The notes: generated by a model from the letters alone, not told the origin. A stretch of 64,000 nt of DNA from Korarchaeum sp964519515 (GCA_964519515.1 CAZFIJ010000042.1:3354-67353), one strand, 5' to 3'. Numbered from the stretch's first letter, positions 51,914-60,515 are shown. Made by a program: numbers and translations.

Positions 51914-52501
51914 ATGATAGAGATAAGATGGCATGGAAGAGGAGGACAGGGTGTTTGGAGTGGCTCTGCCGTCCTCGCTTATGCCGCGATAAAAGCTGGA
52001 AAATATGCACAATCTTTTCCACAATTCGGACCTGAAAGGTTAGGTGGTCCTGTTACAGCATTCAATAGGATAGATGATGAGCCCATAGTCGAGAGAGGAC
52101 CTATATATGAGCCCGACATAGTCATCGTCATAGATCCTAGCTTAGTGAAGCCCAGGTATGTCCCCTCGCTTATAGAAGGATTGAAGCCTGGCGGTAAGCT
52201 ACTAGTCAATTCTGAGAGTGATCCTTCACATATCAGATCGCAGTTAAGTATCTCAGACGAATTCGAAGTTTGGAGTGTGGATGCAACAACTATAGCATTA
52301 GAGGAGATCGGGAGAGCTTCTCCCAATACTACAATGCTTGGATTACTCCTGGCAGCTACGAATCTAATACCGATCGAGTACCTTGAGGAGGGGATAAGGT
52401 GGAGATGGTCCGGTGATGTAGCCCAGAAGAACATAAACGCTTTGAAAAGAGCGATGAAGGAAGCCTCTGTTGATCGCGTGAAGGAGGTGATTAGGGCTTG
52501 A
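51914..52501 (+). CDS. porG: Pyruvate/2-oxoacid:ferredoxin oxidoreductase gamma subunit
   Basis: Gamma subunit of a four-subunit 2-oxoacid oxidoreductase that makes acyl-CoA, CO2 and reduced ferredoxin. Family block IRWHGRGGQGVWSGSAVLA at the N-terminus and FPQFGPERLGGPVTAFNR. The length is 196 aa from ATG 51914; GTG 51902 and ATG 51905 are in frame upstream but GGTGATG sits better for 51914. First gene of an operon with 4-nt overlaps. Pyruvate is the likely substrate, but VOR is possible. Confidence 0.92.
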   Translation: MIEIRWHGRGGQGVWSGSAVLAYAAIKAGKYAQSFPQFGPERLGGPVTAFNRIDDEPIVERGPIYEPDIVIVIDPSLVKPRYVPSLIEGLKPGGKLLVNSESDPSHIRSQLSISDEFEVWSVDATTIALEEIGRASPNTTMLGLLLAATNLIPIEYLEEGIRWRWSGDVAQKNINALKRAMKEASVDRVKEVIRA

Positions 52502-52773
52502 GCTCCAGTTTAGTCGGTTGGAAAGACCTTCCAATAGGTGGCGTTGCTTTTATAAGCACGAAGGAGTATCCGACAGGCGAGTGGGCTGTATTCCAGCCGA
52601 AAATCGATGAGAGTAAATGTATCAAATGCGGCCTTTGCTGGATGTACTGCCCAGATAGCGTCTATAGATGGGATGGAGAGAGCGTTCCAGTGCCAGATCT
52701 CGATCATTGCAAGGGATGCGGCATTTGTGAAGTTGAATGTCCTACCAAAGCCATCCAGATGGTGAGAGTCTGA
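52498..52773 (+). CDS. porD: 2-oxoacid:ferredoxin oxidoreductase delta (ferredoxin) subunit
   Basis: Two 4Fe-4S ferredoxin motifs, CIKCGLCWMYCPD and CKGCGICEVECPT, in a 91-aa protein; it passes electrons from the beta-subunit cluster to ferredoxin. Starts at TTG 52498 overlapping the porG stop (TTGA). Confidence 0.93.
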   Translation: MSSSLVGWKDLPIGGVAFISTKEYPTGEWAVFQPKIDESKCIKCGLCWMYCPDSVYRWDGESVPVPDLDHCKGCGICEVECPTKAIQMVRV

Positions 52774-52786
52774 GGAGGTGTTCAAT

Positions 52787-54019
52787 ATGTTGAAGCAAAT
52801 TAAGGGAACCATGATGGCCCTGAATGGTGATGAGGCAGTCGCTTGGGCTGTAAAGCAGAGTAATGTCGACGTAGTCTCAGCATACCCGATAACTCCACAG
52901 ACGATAATAGTTGAGAGGATATCGGAATTCGTTAATAACGGCGAGATGGATGCTGAATTCATACACGTGGAGAGTGAGCATAGTGCGTTAAGTGCAGCGT
53001 GGGGAGCGGCTTTAGCCGGTGCTAGAGCATTTACAGCGACCTCAGCGCAAGGCCTAGCACTAATGTGGGAAATTCTGTATATTACAGCCTCAACTAGAGC
53101 TCCTGTTGTGATGGCTGTCGTAAATAGGGCTTTGAGCGCCCCGATAAATATACATAATGACCACAGCGATACGATGGGAGCTAGAGACTCCGGTTGGATA
53201 CAGATATACAGCGAGGATGCCCAGGAAGTATATGATAACACGATAATGGCTTTCAAAATTGCTGAACAAACACTATTCCCCGTGATGGTCACCCTAGATG
53301 GATTCACAATCTCTCATACACTCCAGAATGTTATAGTGCTCCCGGACGAAGTCGTCTCGGACTTCGTCGGTGTGAGGAAGATCCCTAGGATAAAGTTACC
53401 CAGGATCCATGGTGAGAGGGAGATACCGTTGATGCTCAACCCCAAGTACCCGATAACTTTCGGCCCACTTGACCTCTATGACTATTACTTCGAGCACAAA
53501 GTCCAGCAGAATGAGGCTATGAAGGAGACTTTCCCGATAATAGAGAGGGTCCATAAGGAATATGGGGAGATCAGCGGGAGGTCTTACGAGCCCGTCTTCA
53601 TGATCCCCTACAGGACGGAGGATGCGGATGTAGTGATCTTCGGGCTCTCCTCAACGATGAGTGTAGTGAGGAAAGTAGTGGATGAGCTTAGAGCTGAAGG
53701 GAAGAAGGTTGGTGCGATTAGGCTCAGGGTATTCAGACCATTCCCAGCAGATATAATTAGAAAGGAGCTCTCAAAGTTCCATGCAGTTGGCGTCCTAGAT
53801 AGATGTATAAGCTTCGGAGGAGAGGGTGGCCCTCTCTTCACAGAGGTAAGATCTTCACTGTACGGATCGAGCTCCAGGCCCATAGTACATGATTACATAT
53901 ATGGATTGGGAGGAAGAGATCTTCCACGCAAACTCATAGTTAAAATCTTTGAGGAACTTCTCTCCGCTAGGGAGGAGCCAGAGTCACCTGTGATAAGATA
54001 TGTGGGGGTGAGGGAGTGA
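52787..54019 (+). CDS. porA: 2-oxoacid:ferredoxin oxidoreductase alpha subunit
   Basis: Substrate-binding alpha chain: SAYPITPQTIIVERISEF, FIHVESEHSALSAAWGAA and the TPP-family region ATSAQGLALMWEIL are diagnostic. About 410 aa from ATG 52787, which has GAGGAGGTG upstream (a longer in-frame start at 52778 is less likely). It overlaps the beta-subunit gene by one nucleotide at ATG. Confidence 0.93.
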   Translation: MLKQIKGTMMALNGDEAVAWAVKQSNVDVVSAYPITPQTIIVERISEFVNNGEMDAEFIHVESEHSALSAAWGAALAGARAFTATSAQGLALMWEILYITASTRAPVVMAVVNRALSAPINIHNDHSDTMGARDSGWIQIYSEDAQEVYDNTIMAFKIAEQTLFPVMVTLDGFTISHTLQNVIVLPDEVVSDFVGVRKIPRIKLPRIHGEREIPLMLNPKYPITFGPLDLYDYYFEHKVQQNEAMKETFPIIERVHKEYGEISGRSYEPVFMIPYRTEDADVVIFGLSSTMSVVRKVVDELRAEGKKVGAIRLRVFRPFPADIIRKELSKFHAVGVLDRCISFGGEGGPLFTEVRSSLYGSSSRPIVHDYIYGLGGRDLPRKLIVKIFEELLSAREEPESPVIRYVGVRE

Positions 54020-54999
54020 TGTCCGCTTGGAGGCCCGATATAAAGGAGTTAGCTAGGAAGGAGCTTCAGACAAGGCCTATAGAGTCTGGACATAGGCTCT
54101 GTGCTGGATGTGGAGCGGGAATCATAATAAGGCAGATAGCTATGGCCGCGAGGAAGCCTATAGTCTGGATCACAGCGACTGGCTGTGTTGAGGTCGCGAC
54201 CACTATATTCCCGTACACTTCCTGGAACGTCCCTTGGGCTCACAATGCGTTTGAAAACGCAGCTGCCGTGGGCTCCGGTGTTGAAGCCGCTAGAAAGAAG
54301 CTTTTCAGGTCAAAGAGATTCCAAGGTGATCCTGACGTTGAGTTAGACTACGATGTCGTTGTCCTCGGAGGGGACGGAGGGACTTACGATATAGGGCTTC
54401 AGGCAATATCGGGAGCCTTCGAGAGGGGTGATAAGATACTCTACGTCCTATACGATAACGAGGCTTACATGAACACTGGTATCCAGAGGTCAGGAGGCAC
54501 TCCATTTGGAGCTAGGACGACTACTACGCCAGTTGGCAGCGTCATAAAGGGTAAAATACAATTCAAGAAGCCAATAATGGACATAATGGTTGCCCACAGG
54601 ATACCATATGCTGCGACTATATCCTCAGCTTACTGGAATGATGCGATATTAAAGCTTAGGAAGGGTTTCGAGGCTGAGGGACCGGCTTTCATCCATGCCT
54701 TCTCGACATGCCCTCTCGGATGGGGTAATGAGGTGTCTGAAACAATTAAGATCATGAAGTTGGCTGTTGAAACATGCGTCTTCCCTCTATATGAGGTCGA
54801 GAACGGTCAATACAAGTTAACTGGTCCTACATTAGCTATAGCGAAGAATCCCGATAGGAAGAAACCGGTAGAGGAATACTTAAAGCTCCAGGCGAGATTC
54901 AGGCATATGTTTAGACCAGAGAATAAATGGATGATCGAGAAGTTCCAAGAGTGGGTTGATAGAGAGTGGGAGCTCCTCCTGAAGAGAGCGGGCTTCTAA
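54019..54999 (+). CDS. porB: 2-oxoacid:ferredoxin oxidoreductase beta subunit
   Basis: TPP-binding beta chain. It has HRLCAGCGAGIIIRQIA (first cluster cysteines), ATGCVEVATTIFPYTSWNVP, the TPP motif GGDGGTYDIGLQAISGA with the NEAYMNTGIQRS extension, and a cluster Cys in FSTCPLGWG. About 326 aa; completes the operon porG-porD-porA-porB. Confidence 0.93.
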   Translation: MSAWRPDIKELARKELQTRPIESGHRLCAGCGAGIIIRQIAMAARKPIVWITATGCVEVATTIFPYTSWNVPWAHNAFENAAAVGSGVEAARKKLFRSKRFQGDPDVELDYDVVVLGGDGGTYDIGLQAISGAFERGDKILYVLYDNEAYMNTGIQRSGGTPFGARTTTTPVGSVIKGKIQFKKPIMDIMVAHRIPYAATISSAYWNDAILKLRKGFEAEGPAFIHAFSTCPLGWGNEVSETIKIMKLAVETCVFPLYEVENGQYKLTGPTLAIAKNPDRKKPVEEYLKLQARFRHMFRPENKWMIEKFQEWVDREWELLLKRAGF

Positions 55000-55050
55000 C
55001 ACCCTTTTTATTTCAGAAAAATAACGGAAAATACTATTAAAAGTTAAAGC

Positions 55051-55302
55051 TTAGAACTCCTCTTCCTCCTCCCAGAAGGTCTCTTCCTCACTCTCTTCCC
55101 AGAAGTCCTCGTCCTCTAACCACTCTTCCTCCTCTAGGCCTTCCTCCAGTGGGATAACGTCCTTCAATTCTCCTCTCTCTATCCTGACGTCAAGCAATGT
55201 ACCGCAGTTTGGGCACTGCAGCTCTCCCTCGTAATCATCCTCATCTAGGTAAAATTCGTAACCACATGCCGGGCAGACGATCTCTGGCAAGGTCTTCACC
55301 AA
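55051..55302 (-). CDS. LysW-like zinc-ribbon protein with extended acidic tail
   Basis: N-terminal zinc ribbon IVCPACGYEFYL and LQCPNCGTLLDV as in LysW, the amino-group carrier of archaeal lysine/ornithine synthesis. Instead of the usual short EDWGE end it has an acidic tail of some 30 residues with regularly spaced Trp/Phe (EEWLEDEDFWEE, ETFWEEEEEF). LysX/LysZ partners are not in the window, so the carrier role is only a possibility. TTG 55302 or GTG 55299 starts; a TATA box 25 nt upstream predicts a leaderless mRNA. Confidence 0.65.
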   Translation of the reverse strand: MVKTLPEIVCPACGYEFYLDEDDYEGELQCPNCGTLLDVRIERGELKDVIPLEEGLEEEEWLEDEDFWEESEEETFWEEEEEF

Positions 55303-55322
55303 GACGCAGGGCTTGATGACCC

Positions 55323-55330
55323 TATATATA
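55323..55330 (-). promoter_or_regulatory. TATA box of the LysW-like gene
   Basis: TATATATA centred about 25 nt before the TTG/GTG start codons at 55302/55299, giving a leaderless start. Confidence 0.55.
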
Positions 55331-55346
55331 CATTTCGCTCCTCTTC

Positions 55347-55778
55347 CTACTCCATGGAACTCCTAGAAGTACTAATATCTGTGACTTCCCTCATGCGTCT
55401 TATAGCTGAGAGCATTAGCGCAAGTTCCACGATCCCTCCGATCAGCGAGAGGGAGAAGAGCCTGAATCCTACCTCTATATCCTCCCCGAAGGGGCATGCT
55501 TCAATACATGGATTAGCGATGTAATTCATGTAACCTAGCAGGCCATAAGATGAAATAATTATTATAAATACTGCGATTAGTGTAGCAATAATCCCAATTT
55601 TTCTCTTGAATATTGATATTGCTTGTACTGGAATAAGAGTAAGATAACTGTACCTCAGGATGTAACATGAGAGACAAGGTTTCATTAAGAGCACATATTC
55701 CGTGTAAAAGCTTATTATTTCCCCCGATAGTGCTATTAAAATACCTAGTACCATAATGTCCTTATAACTCATCCTCAT
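55347..55778 (-). CDS. DsbB-like disulfide bond formation membrane protein
   Basis: 143 aa with four hydrophobic segments. The pair of cysteines in KPCLSCYILRYSYL resembles the CxxC of DsbB and the second pair lies in the following loop, NPCIEACPFGED, as in DsbB. It should pass electrons from periplasmic/cell-surface thiols to the quinone pool. A TATA-like ACATTTTTTAAAG on the minus strand (about 55795-55810) places transcription at ATG 55778, leaderless. Confidence 0.8.
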   Translation of the reverse strand: MRMSYKDIMVLGILIALSGEIISFYTEYVLLMKPCLSCYILRYSYLTLIPVQAISIFKRKIGIIATLIAVFIIIISSYGLLGYMNYIANPCIEACPFGEDIEVGFRLFSLSLIGGIVELALMLSAIRRMREVTDISTSRSSME

Positions 55779-55940
55779 ATCGGGAGTCGGGACTTTTACT
55801 TTAAAAAATGTTATTCTAAATTCGCCGTATAAGCTGTAGCTCTTAAAGAATGCACTAAAATCACACCTCAGGAGAAATAGGAACTTATTGCTGCCGTTAG
55901 CTGGAAATATGATCCCCTAATAGGATCAGGAGTTATAGAG

Positions 55941-56189
55941 TCATCTTTCATGAAGGCTGACATAGAGGAGCTCATTTCCCCTCCAGATAGCTATTATTCT
56001 ATGATGCGGTATCTCTCTTCCATCCCTTAGGATGATCCTATCTGATCTTACCTCTATCTCATCTCCTCTAACTTCGTTGATATCATTAGGCATCCCTCTA
56101 TCCCTGAAAACTATCCTATAATCTTCCCTCCTGTTCCTAGTATCCCAGATCATCGACTCTAATACCGCGCGGACCTTTCCCTTCCTCAC
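55941..56189 (-). CDS. DUF504/UPF0248 small protein
   Basis: 82 aa archaeal conserved protein; the core reads VLESMIWDTRNRREDYRIVF, GMPNDINEVRGDEIEV and GREIPHHRIIAIWRG, matching UPF0248. The function is unknown, possibly RNA related. Starts at ATG 56189; no obvious partner gene. Confidence 0.8.
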   Translation of the reverse strand: MRKGKVRAVLESMIWDTRNRREDYRIVFRDRGMPNDINEVRGDEIEVRSDRIILRDGREIPHHRIIAIWRGNELLYVSLHER

Positions 56190-56240
56190 ATGATATCATG
56201 GTAGTTAAAGTAAAAATCCGAGAGTAGTATAGCGCGAGGG

Positions 56241-56954
56241 ATGGAAATGAGGATACTTGGACTCTCCGATGTACATGCCCCGATATTCCTAAGAGAGCTG
56301 AAGGATGCTGCGAGCGAATTTGAGGAAGCTGATCTCATTCTACTAGCGGGAGATATAATTGATAGAGGGAAGGTAGAGTACTACGGCGAAGTCGTCGATA
56401 CTTTATCTAGCACAGGGGCTAAAATCGTAGCGGTCTTCGGGAACGATGAATTCGACGATCTCAAGGGGACGTTGAGGAGCGATAATCCGGAAGTCCTATT
56501 TCTTGACGATGAGAGCGTTATTTTGGAGATCCAGGGGGTTAGCATCGGTATAGTGGGATCGAGGGGAAGCCTTGAGCTCCCAACGACTTGGCAGAGGAGG
56601 AAGATACCAAAGATAGAGGAGATATATGAGGATAGAGTTAGGGTAATAGGTGAGATGCTTAAGGATCTGAGGGATAAAGTGCATATCTCGGTTTTACTGA
56701 CTCACTACGCCACTACTATGAGGACTCTGAGAGGCGAGAACCCGAGAGCATGGAGGTATTTGGGCCATAGAGGTTACGAGACTTACATGAACGAGGGACT
56801 CATCGATATAGCTGTTCACGGCCATTCACATAACGGAACAAAATTTGCAGTTGTTGGCAAGGCTTCTGTATATAACGTGGCATTCCCCCTCTGGAAGAAG
56901 ATCGTGGATATTGTCCCAAAGGGAGAAATTATTTTGGAGAGGTACTTCGAGTAG
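56241..56954 (+). CDS. Calcineurin-like metallophosphoesterase
   Basis: 237 aa phosphodiesterase with metal motifs GLSDVHAP, LAGDIIDRG, FGNDEF, LLTHYATT and AVHGHSHNG. An archaeal class distinct from the YfcE-like protein at 34121. The substrate is unknown. Start ATG 56241 (or ATG 56247). It is 8 nt before cutA, suggesting co-transcription. Confidence 0.88.
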   Translation: MEMRILGLSDVHAPIFLRELKDAASEFEEADLILLAGDIIDRGKVEYYGEVVDTLSSTGAKIVAVFGNDEFDDLKGTLRSDNPEVLFLDDESVILEIQGVSIGIVGSRGSLELPTTWQRRKIPKIEEIYEDRVRVIGEMLKDLRDKVHISVLLTHYATTMRTLRGENPRAWRYLGHRGYETYMNEGLIDIAVHGHSHNGTKFAVVGKASVYNVAFPLWKKIVDIVPKGEIILERYFE

Positions 56955-56962
56955 GTGATCGG

Positions 56963-57295
56963 ATGCTGAGGATAGTGATGACCACTGTCGAGAGCTTGAA
57001 GCAGGCAGAGGAACTCTCAGACAAGATATTGAAGCGGAGACTCGCCAGCTGTGTCTCAATGTTCCCCATAACTAGTAAGTACTGGTGGAAGGGGGATATC
57101 GAGAGGGCTGAGGAGATACTCCTCCTAATAAAGACTCATCAGGAACATGTTCAGGAGCTCCTCAATTTTTTGAGGGCGGAGCATTCGTACGAAGTACCGG
57201 AGATTCTCGTGATACCGATAGAGATCGCTGGTGAAGATTATCTGAGGTGGGTGGAGGATGTTACGATACGCGAGGCAGCTCCCTCTGATAGGTGA
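56963..57295 (+). CDS. cutA: Divalent cation tolerance protein CutA
   Basis: Trimeric CutA1-family protein of 110 aa; SCVSMFPITSKYWWKGDIE and EILLLIKTHQEHVQEL match the family, with the VPEILVIPIEIAGEDYLRWV C-terminal block. The precise role is unsettled. It overlaps the ThiF/MoeB-like gene by 38 nt. Confidence 0.93.
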   Translation: MLRIVMTTVESLKQAEELSDKILKRRLASCVSMFPITSKYWWKGDIERAEEILLLIKTHQEHVQELLNFLRAEHSYEVPEILVIPIEIAGEDYLRWVEDVTIREAAPSDR

Positions 57296-57959
57296 GGAAG
57301 GGCAAGCGAAGCTGAAGAGCTCCCTCGTCGCCATAGTTGGAGCTGGAGGCATAGGATCGCCCCTATCCCTTTACTTAGCCTCTGCGGGCGTCAATCTAAG
57401 GATAATAGATGGGGATTCAGTGAGCTTCAATAATTTACACAGACAGGTACTTTATGGAGAGGAGGATTTAGGGCTCCCGAAGGCCCTCGTTGCTGAGAGG
57501 GAACTGAGGAGGAAGAACTCTGAGATATATGTAGAGGGGATAACTGAGAGATTGACTGAGGAGAACGCTCCTAGGCTCCTAAGTGGCGTAAATCTCGTCA
57601 TGGATGCCTCAGATAATTTCAGAACTAGGTATATAATAAACGATTTCTGCATTAGAAATGACATACCATTCGTTTATTCCGCTATCAATGGCTTCTATTT
57701 CGCGATCTCTTTCATAGTCCCTGGAAAGACCGCATGCCTCAGGTGCATCTTCCCCAACGTTGAGGACTCAGGTCCCGTCCCGGTCATCGGGATGACGCCC
57801 GCTTTAGTAGCTTCAATAGCCGCTGCGGAAGCGATAAAGTATATTGTGGGATTAGGGCCTTCCCTCGCGGGAAAGCTCCTAATAGGTGACCTAAAGGATA
57901 TGGAATTTACCCATATTAGCGTAAGTAAAAGTAAAAATTGTCCTGTTTGCTCTAAATAA
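57258..57959 (+). CDS. ThiF/MoeB/UbaA-like E1 activating enzyme
   Basis: Adenylating enzyme of the E1 superfamily: LVAIVGAGGIGSPLSLYLA nucleotide motif, RIIDGDSVSFNNLHRQ, MDASDNFRTRYIIND. Zinc-binding cysteines ACLRCIFPN and the C-terminal NCPVCSK are present. Where MoeB/ThiF/UbaA carry the catalytic Cys (after CxxC), the sequence reads GPVPVIGMTPALV with no Cys, so thioester chemistry may not occur; adenylation only is likely. At 233 aa, starting inside cutA. The partner could be the ubiquitin-fold protein at 41461, but that is speculation. Confidence 0.85.
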   Translation: MLRYARQLPLIGEEGQAKLKSSLVAIVGAGGIGSPLSLYLASAGVNLRIIDGDSVSFNNLHRQVLYGEEDLGLPKALVAERELRRKNSEIYVEGITERLTEENAPRLLSGVNLVMDASDNFRTRYIINDFCIRNDIPFVYSAINGFYFAISFIVPGKTACLRCIFPNVEDSGPVPVIGMTPALVASIAAAEAIKYIVGLGPSLAGKLLIGDLKDMEFTHISVSKSKNCPVCSK

Positions 57960-59486
57960 TTATATTTCATGTATACTTAGATCGCTATTAAGGAATTTTC
58001 TTACCTTCGTTGGGAGGTCCTCCCTCCTCACTCTCACTTGCATCATCGTATCCCTATCCCTCAAAGTGACTGTATCATCTTCCAGCGTCTGATAATCGAT
58101 GGTAACACATAGAGGAGTTCCTATCTCATCCATCCTCCTATATCTCCTTCCAATGGTTCCAGAGTCGTCGTAAAATGCGATTATACCTTCATTTATGAGA
58201 TCGTGATAGATCTCCCTCGCCCTCTTCGGTAACTCATCCCTCTTGAGGAGTGGGAATACTCCTACCTCTATAGGAGCTATGTTCCTGGGGAGCTGAAGCC
58301 ATACTCTATCTTCATCCTCCCTATATGCGAGCATCAACTCATGGAGGATAACTCTATCTATGCCTATAGATGGCTCATACATGTGAGGTAGGATCTTCCT
58401 ATTGCTTTCCGGGATCGCTACCCTCAGGTCAATTCCTGAGACTCGCATATGCCCAGAGAGGTCATAATCAGTCCTATAAGCATTATTTACGAGCTCGATC
58501 CAGCCTAGATCCTCAGTATAAACCTCCAGGTCCCAGTGGACGAGCGAGTAATGGGCTTTCTCACCTTCCACCAGTTCCCTATATCTCAACCTCTCAAGAG
58601 GGAAGCCCAGAGTTTCATTGAAGAACCTCTGATAGACGACTAGCCAGTAAGTTATGAGGCTATTAACTGTGTACCCACTCATTAGGGCCTCTCTCGCTGG
58701 TATCTCCACTATCCTTCCGGATTCCCTATCCTCCCTCCTCAGGAACCTGAGCTTATAATCTAAGAAGGGTTCGAGTTTCTCCCTATATAGCTCATCTGGA
58801 TTCTCCGGATCGAAGAATATCTGTACCTCAAGCTGTTGGAACTCTCTCATCCTGATAAGCGCTCTCCTAGGGGAGATCTCATTCCTGAAAACTCTTCCAA
58901 CCTGACCTAGAGCGAAGGGGAGCTTCCCCCTCATGACTGTGAAGGTCCTCCTGAATTCGACAACACTGCCCTGCGTTGTCTCAGGCCTAAGAGCGGCATT
59001 GGGCTTCGAGGCCTCAGCCCCTACAGCGAGTGTGAACATCAGATTGAAGTTCCTTAGATCACCCCAATCGAATGCCCCACAGTTAGGACATTTAAGATTA
59101 TTTTCTAGGACCATTTTCAAGAGCTGATCGTCAGAAAGACCTTCAAGATTCTCTTCTATTCCTAAAGCCTCTTCTAATAGCTTGTCAATTCTGAATTTCG
59201 AGTGACACCTCCTGCATTCTATGAGCTTATCGAAGAAGTGTTCCAAGTGACCCGATGCCTCAAAAACCTCTATTGGAAGTACGTTTGGCGTCTCGATCTC
59301 ATTGACCCCCTCCTTGGTTACTATCTCCCTCCTCCAGAGCCCTATTATCTTCTCCTTCATCCTGACGCCGAGGGGACCATAAGTATAGAAGCCAGCCGGG
59401 GCGTCTGAATATACCTCCTTCGAGGATGGCCAGAAGAAGCCCCTCCTACTGGATAGCTCTATGACCTTATCGTATACCCCCTTCAC
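57960..59486 (-). CDS. glyS: Glycyl-tRNA synthetase, archaeal/eukaryotic homodimer type
   Basis: Class II synthetase of the alpha2 type: motif 1 GFFWPSSKEVYSDAPAGFY, motif 2 GRVFRNEISPRRALIRMREF, motif 3 EPSIGIDRVILHELM; anticodon domain from VFPLLKRDELP. The zinc-like cysteines CRRC and CPNC are present. About 508 aa, normal. It overlaps the upstream PRTase gene by 20 nt. Confidence 0.96.
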   Translation of the reverse strand: MKGVYDKVIELSSRRGFFWPSSKEVYSDAPAGFYTYGPLGVRMKEKIIGLWRREIVTKEGVNEIETPNVLPIEVFEASGHLEHFFDKLIECRRCHSKFRIDKLLEEALGIEENLEGLSDDQLLKMVLENNLKCPNCGAFDWGDLRNFNLMFTLAVGAEASKPNAALRPETTQGSVVEFRRTFTVMRGKLPFALGQVGRVFRNEISPRRALIRMREFQQLEVQIFFDPENPDELYREKLEPFLDYKLRFLRREDRESGRIVEIPAREALMSGYTVNSLITYWLVVYQRFFNETLGFPLERLRYRELVEGEKAHYSLVHWDLEVYTEDLGWIELVNNAYRTDYDLSGHMRVSGIDLRVAIPESNRKILPHMYEPSIGIDRVILHELMLAYREDEDRVWLQLPRNIAPIEVGVFPLLKRDELPKRAREIYHDLINEGIIAFYDDSGTIGRRYRRMDEIGTPLCVTIDYQTLEDDTVTLRDRDTMMQVRVRREDLPTKVRKFLNSDLSIHEI

Positions 59487-60042
59487 CCTCGATCACCCAC
59501 TTGACTATATCCTCCGGTATCTTGGCCTTCCTAATGAGCTCAAATATGAAATTTTCACCTTTATCTCGGAATTTTCTCAAAAAGTATTTAACTGTTTCTG
59601 CATATTCCCAGAAATAGACCACCCAAGCTTCCGTCTCCTCGGAATAATAATCTGGCTTAAGTTTGCTCCAGGGTTTGTAATGCATCGTAGCTATCTTAAC
59701 CTCAGAAGCGCCTCTCTCGAACAGATGGTCCCTAGCTACGATGAGGCTCTCCCCCGTATCAGCTACATCATCGACAAGTAGTACCTTCATGCCATCCAGC
59801 CTGCAATTTATCGGTTCAACTATCTCAGCCACCTTCTTAGATTCTAAAGCATCGTAATGAACGACTCTCATCACCTTTATCTCCCCGATACCGAGGAGGT
59901 CGCTTAGCAACCTAGCCAGAACGACCCCTCCCCTCAATATCGCTACTATCAATTCTGGCTCGTACTTAGACTCTACTATTTTCTCAGCTATTCTCTTCGC
60001 ATGGAGTAGGGCATCTTCGGGGCTCACATTTATGAAATCCAT
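59467..60042 (-). CDS. Phosphoribosyltransferase domain protein
   Basis: PRTase fold; PRPP loop VLLVDDVADTGESL and the acidic/Gly-rich block ILRGGVVLARLL; likely a purine or xanthine phosphoribosyltransferase (Gpt/COG2236 type), based on length and motifs. The upstream ATG at 60081 is less likely than ATG 60042, which has GGAGGTG upstream. 191 aa; between mazG and glyS in one minus-strand operon. Confidence 0.85.
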   Translation of the reverse strand: MDFINVSPEDALLHAKRIAEKIVESKYEPELIVAILRGGVVLARLLSDLLGIGEIKVMRVVHYDALESKKVAEIVEPINCRLDGMKVLLVDDVADTGESLIVARDHLFERGASEVKIATMHYKPWSKLKPDYYSEETEAWVVYFWEYAETVKYFLRKFRDKGENFIFELIRKAKIPEDIVKWVIEGEGGIR

Positions 60043-60044
60043 CT

Positions 60045-60335
60045 TCACACCTCCGGGCATGTGCACGGGATCTTCCCGCACTTTGGACAGCCTCCACCAT
60101 ACCTCCTAACGAACGCATCCTCCAAATCAATTGAGAGAAGTTCTGAGACACTCAAGAGCCAGGCTAACACATCTGCTAGCTCATCCTCGGTATTATCTGA
60201 TTGATTGCTCCTTATAGCTCTAAAAAGCTCTCCAACTTCCTCCCCTAGATGGAGAGCAGTTCCAAATATTCCCCTCTTCGAATCTCTCTCTCCATAGATC
60301 TCCCTGATTAGTCCCTGGGCTTCTTTTATCCTCAT
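60045..60335 (-). CDS. MazG-like nucleotide pyrophosphohydrolase with Cys-rich C-terminus
   Basis: 96 aa; the MazG helical core is seen as ALHLGEEVGELFRAI with EDELADVLAWLLSV (EExxE...ExxD motif). Unlike ordinary MazG, it ends with GGCPKCGKIPCTC, a possible zinc site. Such proteins hydrolyse non-canonical NTPs. It is the second gene after secG and overlaps nothing; the PRTase starts 3 nt downstream. Confidence 0.85.
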   Translation of the reverse strand: MRIKEAQGLIREIYGERDSKRGIFGTALHLGEEVGELFRAIRSNQSDNTEDELADVLAWLLSVSELLSIDLEDAFVRRYGGGCPKCGKIPCTCPEV

Positions 60336-60350
60336 CCCTCACTACCTTCT

Positions 60351-60515
60351 TTAAATGAGATTGAGAGTTATTACGGCAATTCCAGTGGCTATTGATAGGA
60401 GAATGGGGAACCACCTCGGTACTTTGAATCCTCCGGCCTCATCTGTACTGAATGAGAGTATTCCAGCTACTGACATCGGCATGAACCCCTTCTCCCTCTT
60501 CTTCACCTTAGGCAT
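60351..60515 (-). CDS. secG: Preprotein translocase Sec61-beta (SecG) subunit
   Basis: 54-aa tail-anchored component of the SecYEG/Sec61 channel: KVKKREKGFMPMSVAGILSF, then a single C-terminal span WFPILLSIATGIAVITL. It is easily missed because the frame is much longer on paper (60650) and because a + strand ORF overlaps it; ATG 60515 gives the standard length. A TATA-like TTTATTTTTAT lies near 60541-60551. First gene of the minus-strand operon. Confidence 0.85.
   Translation of the reverse strand: MPKVKKREKGFMPMSVAGILSFSTDEAGGFKVPRWFPILLSIATGIAVITLNLI

Noticed and set aside
52510..53307. 265-aa minus-strand ORF across porD and porA
   Set aside because: It is antisense to conserved 2-oxoacid oxidoreductase genes, and no family features are seen in its product.
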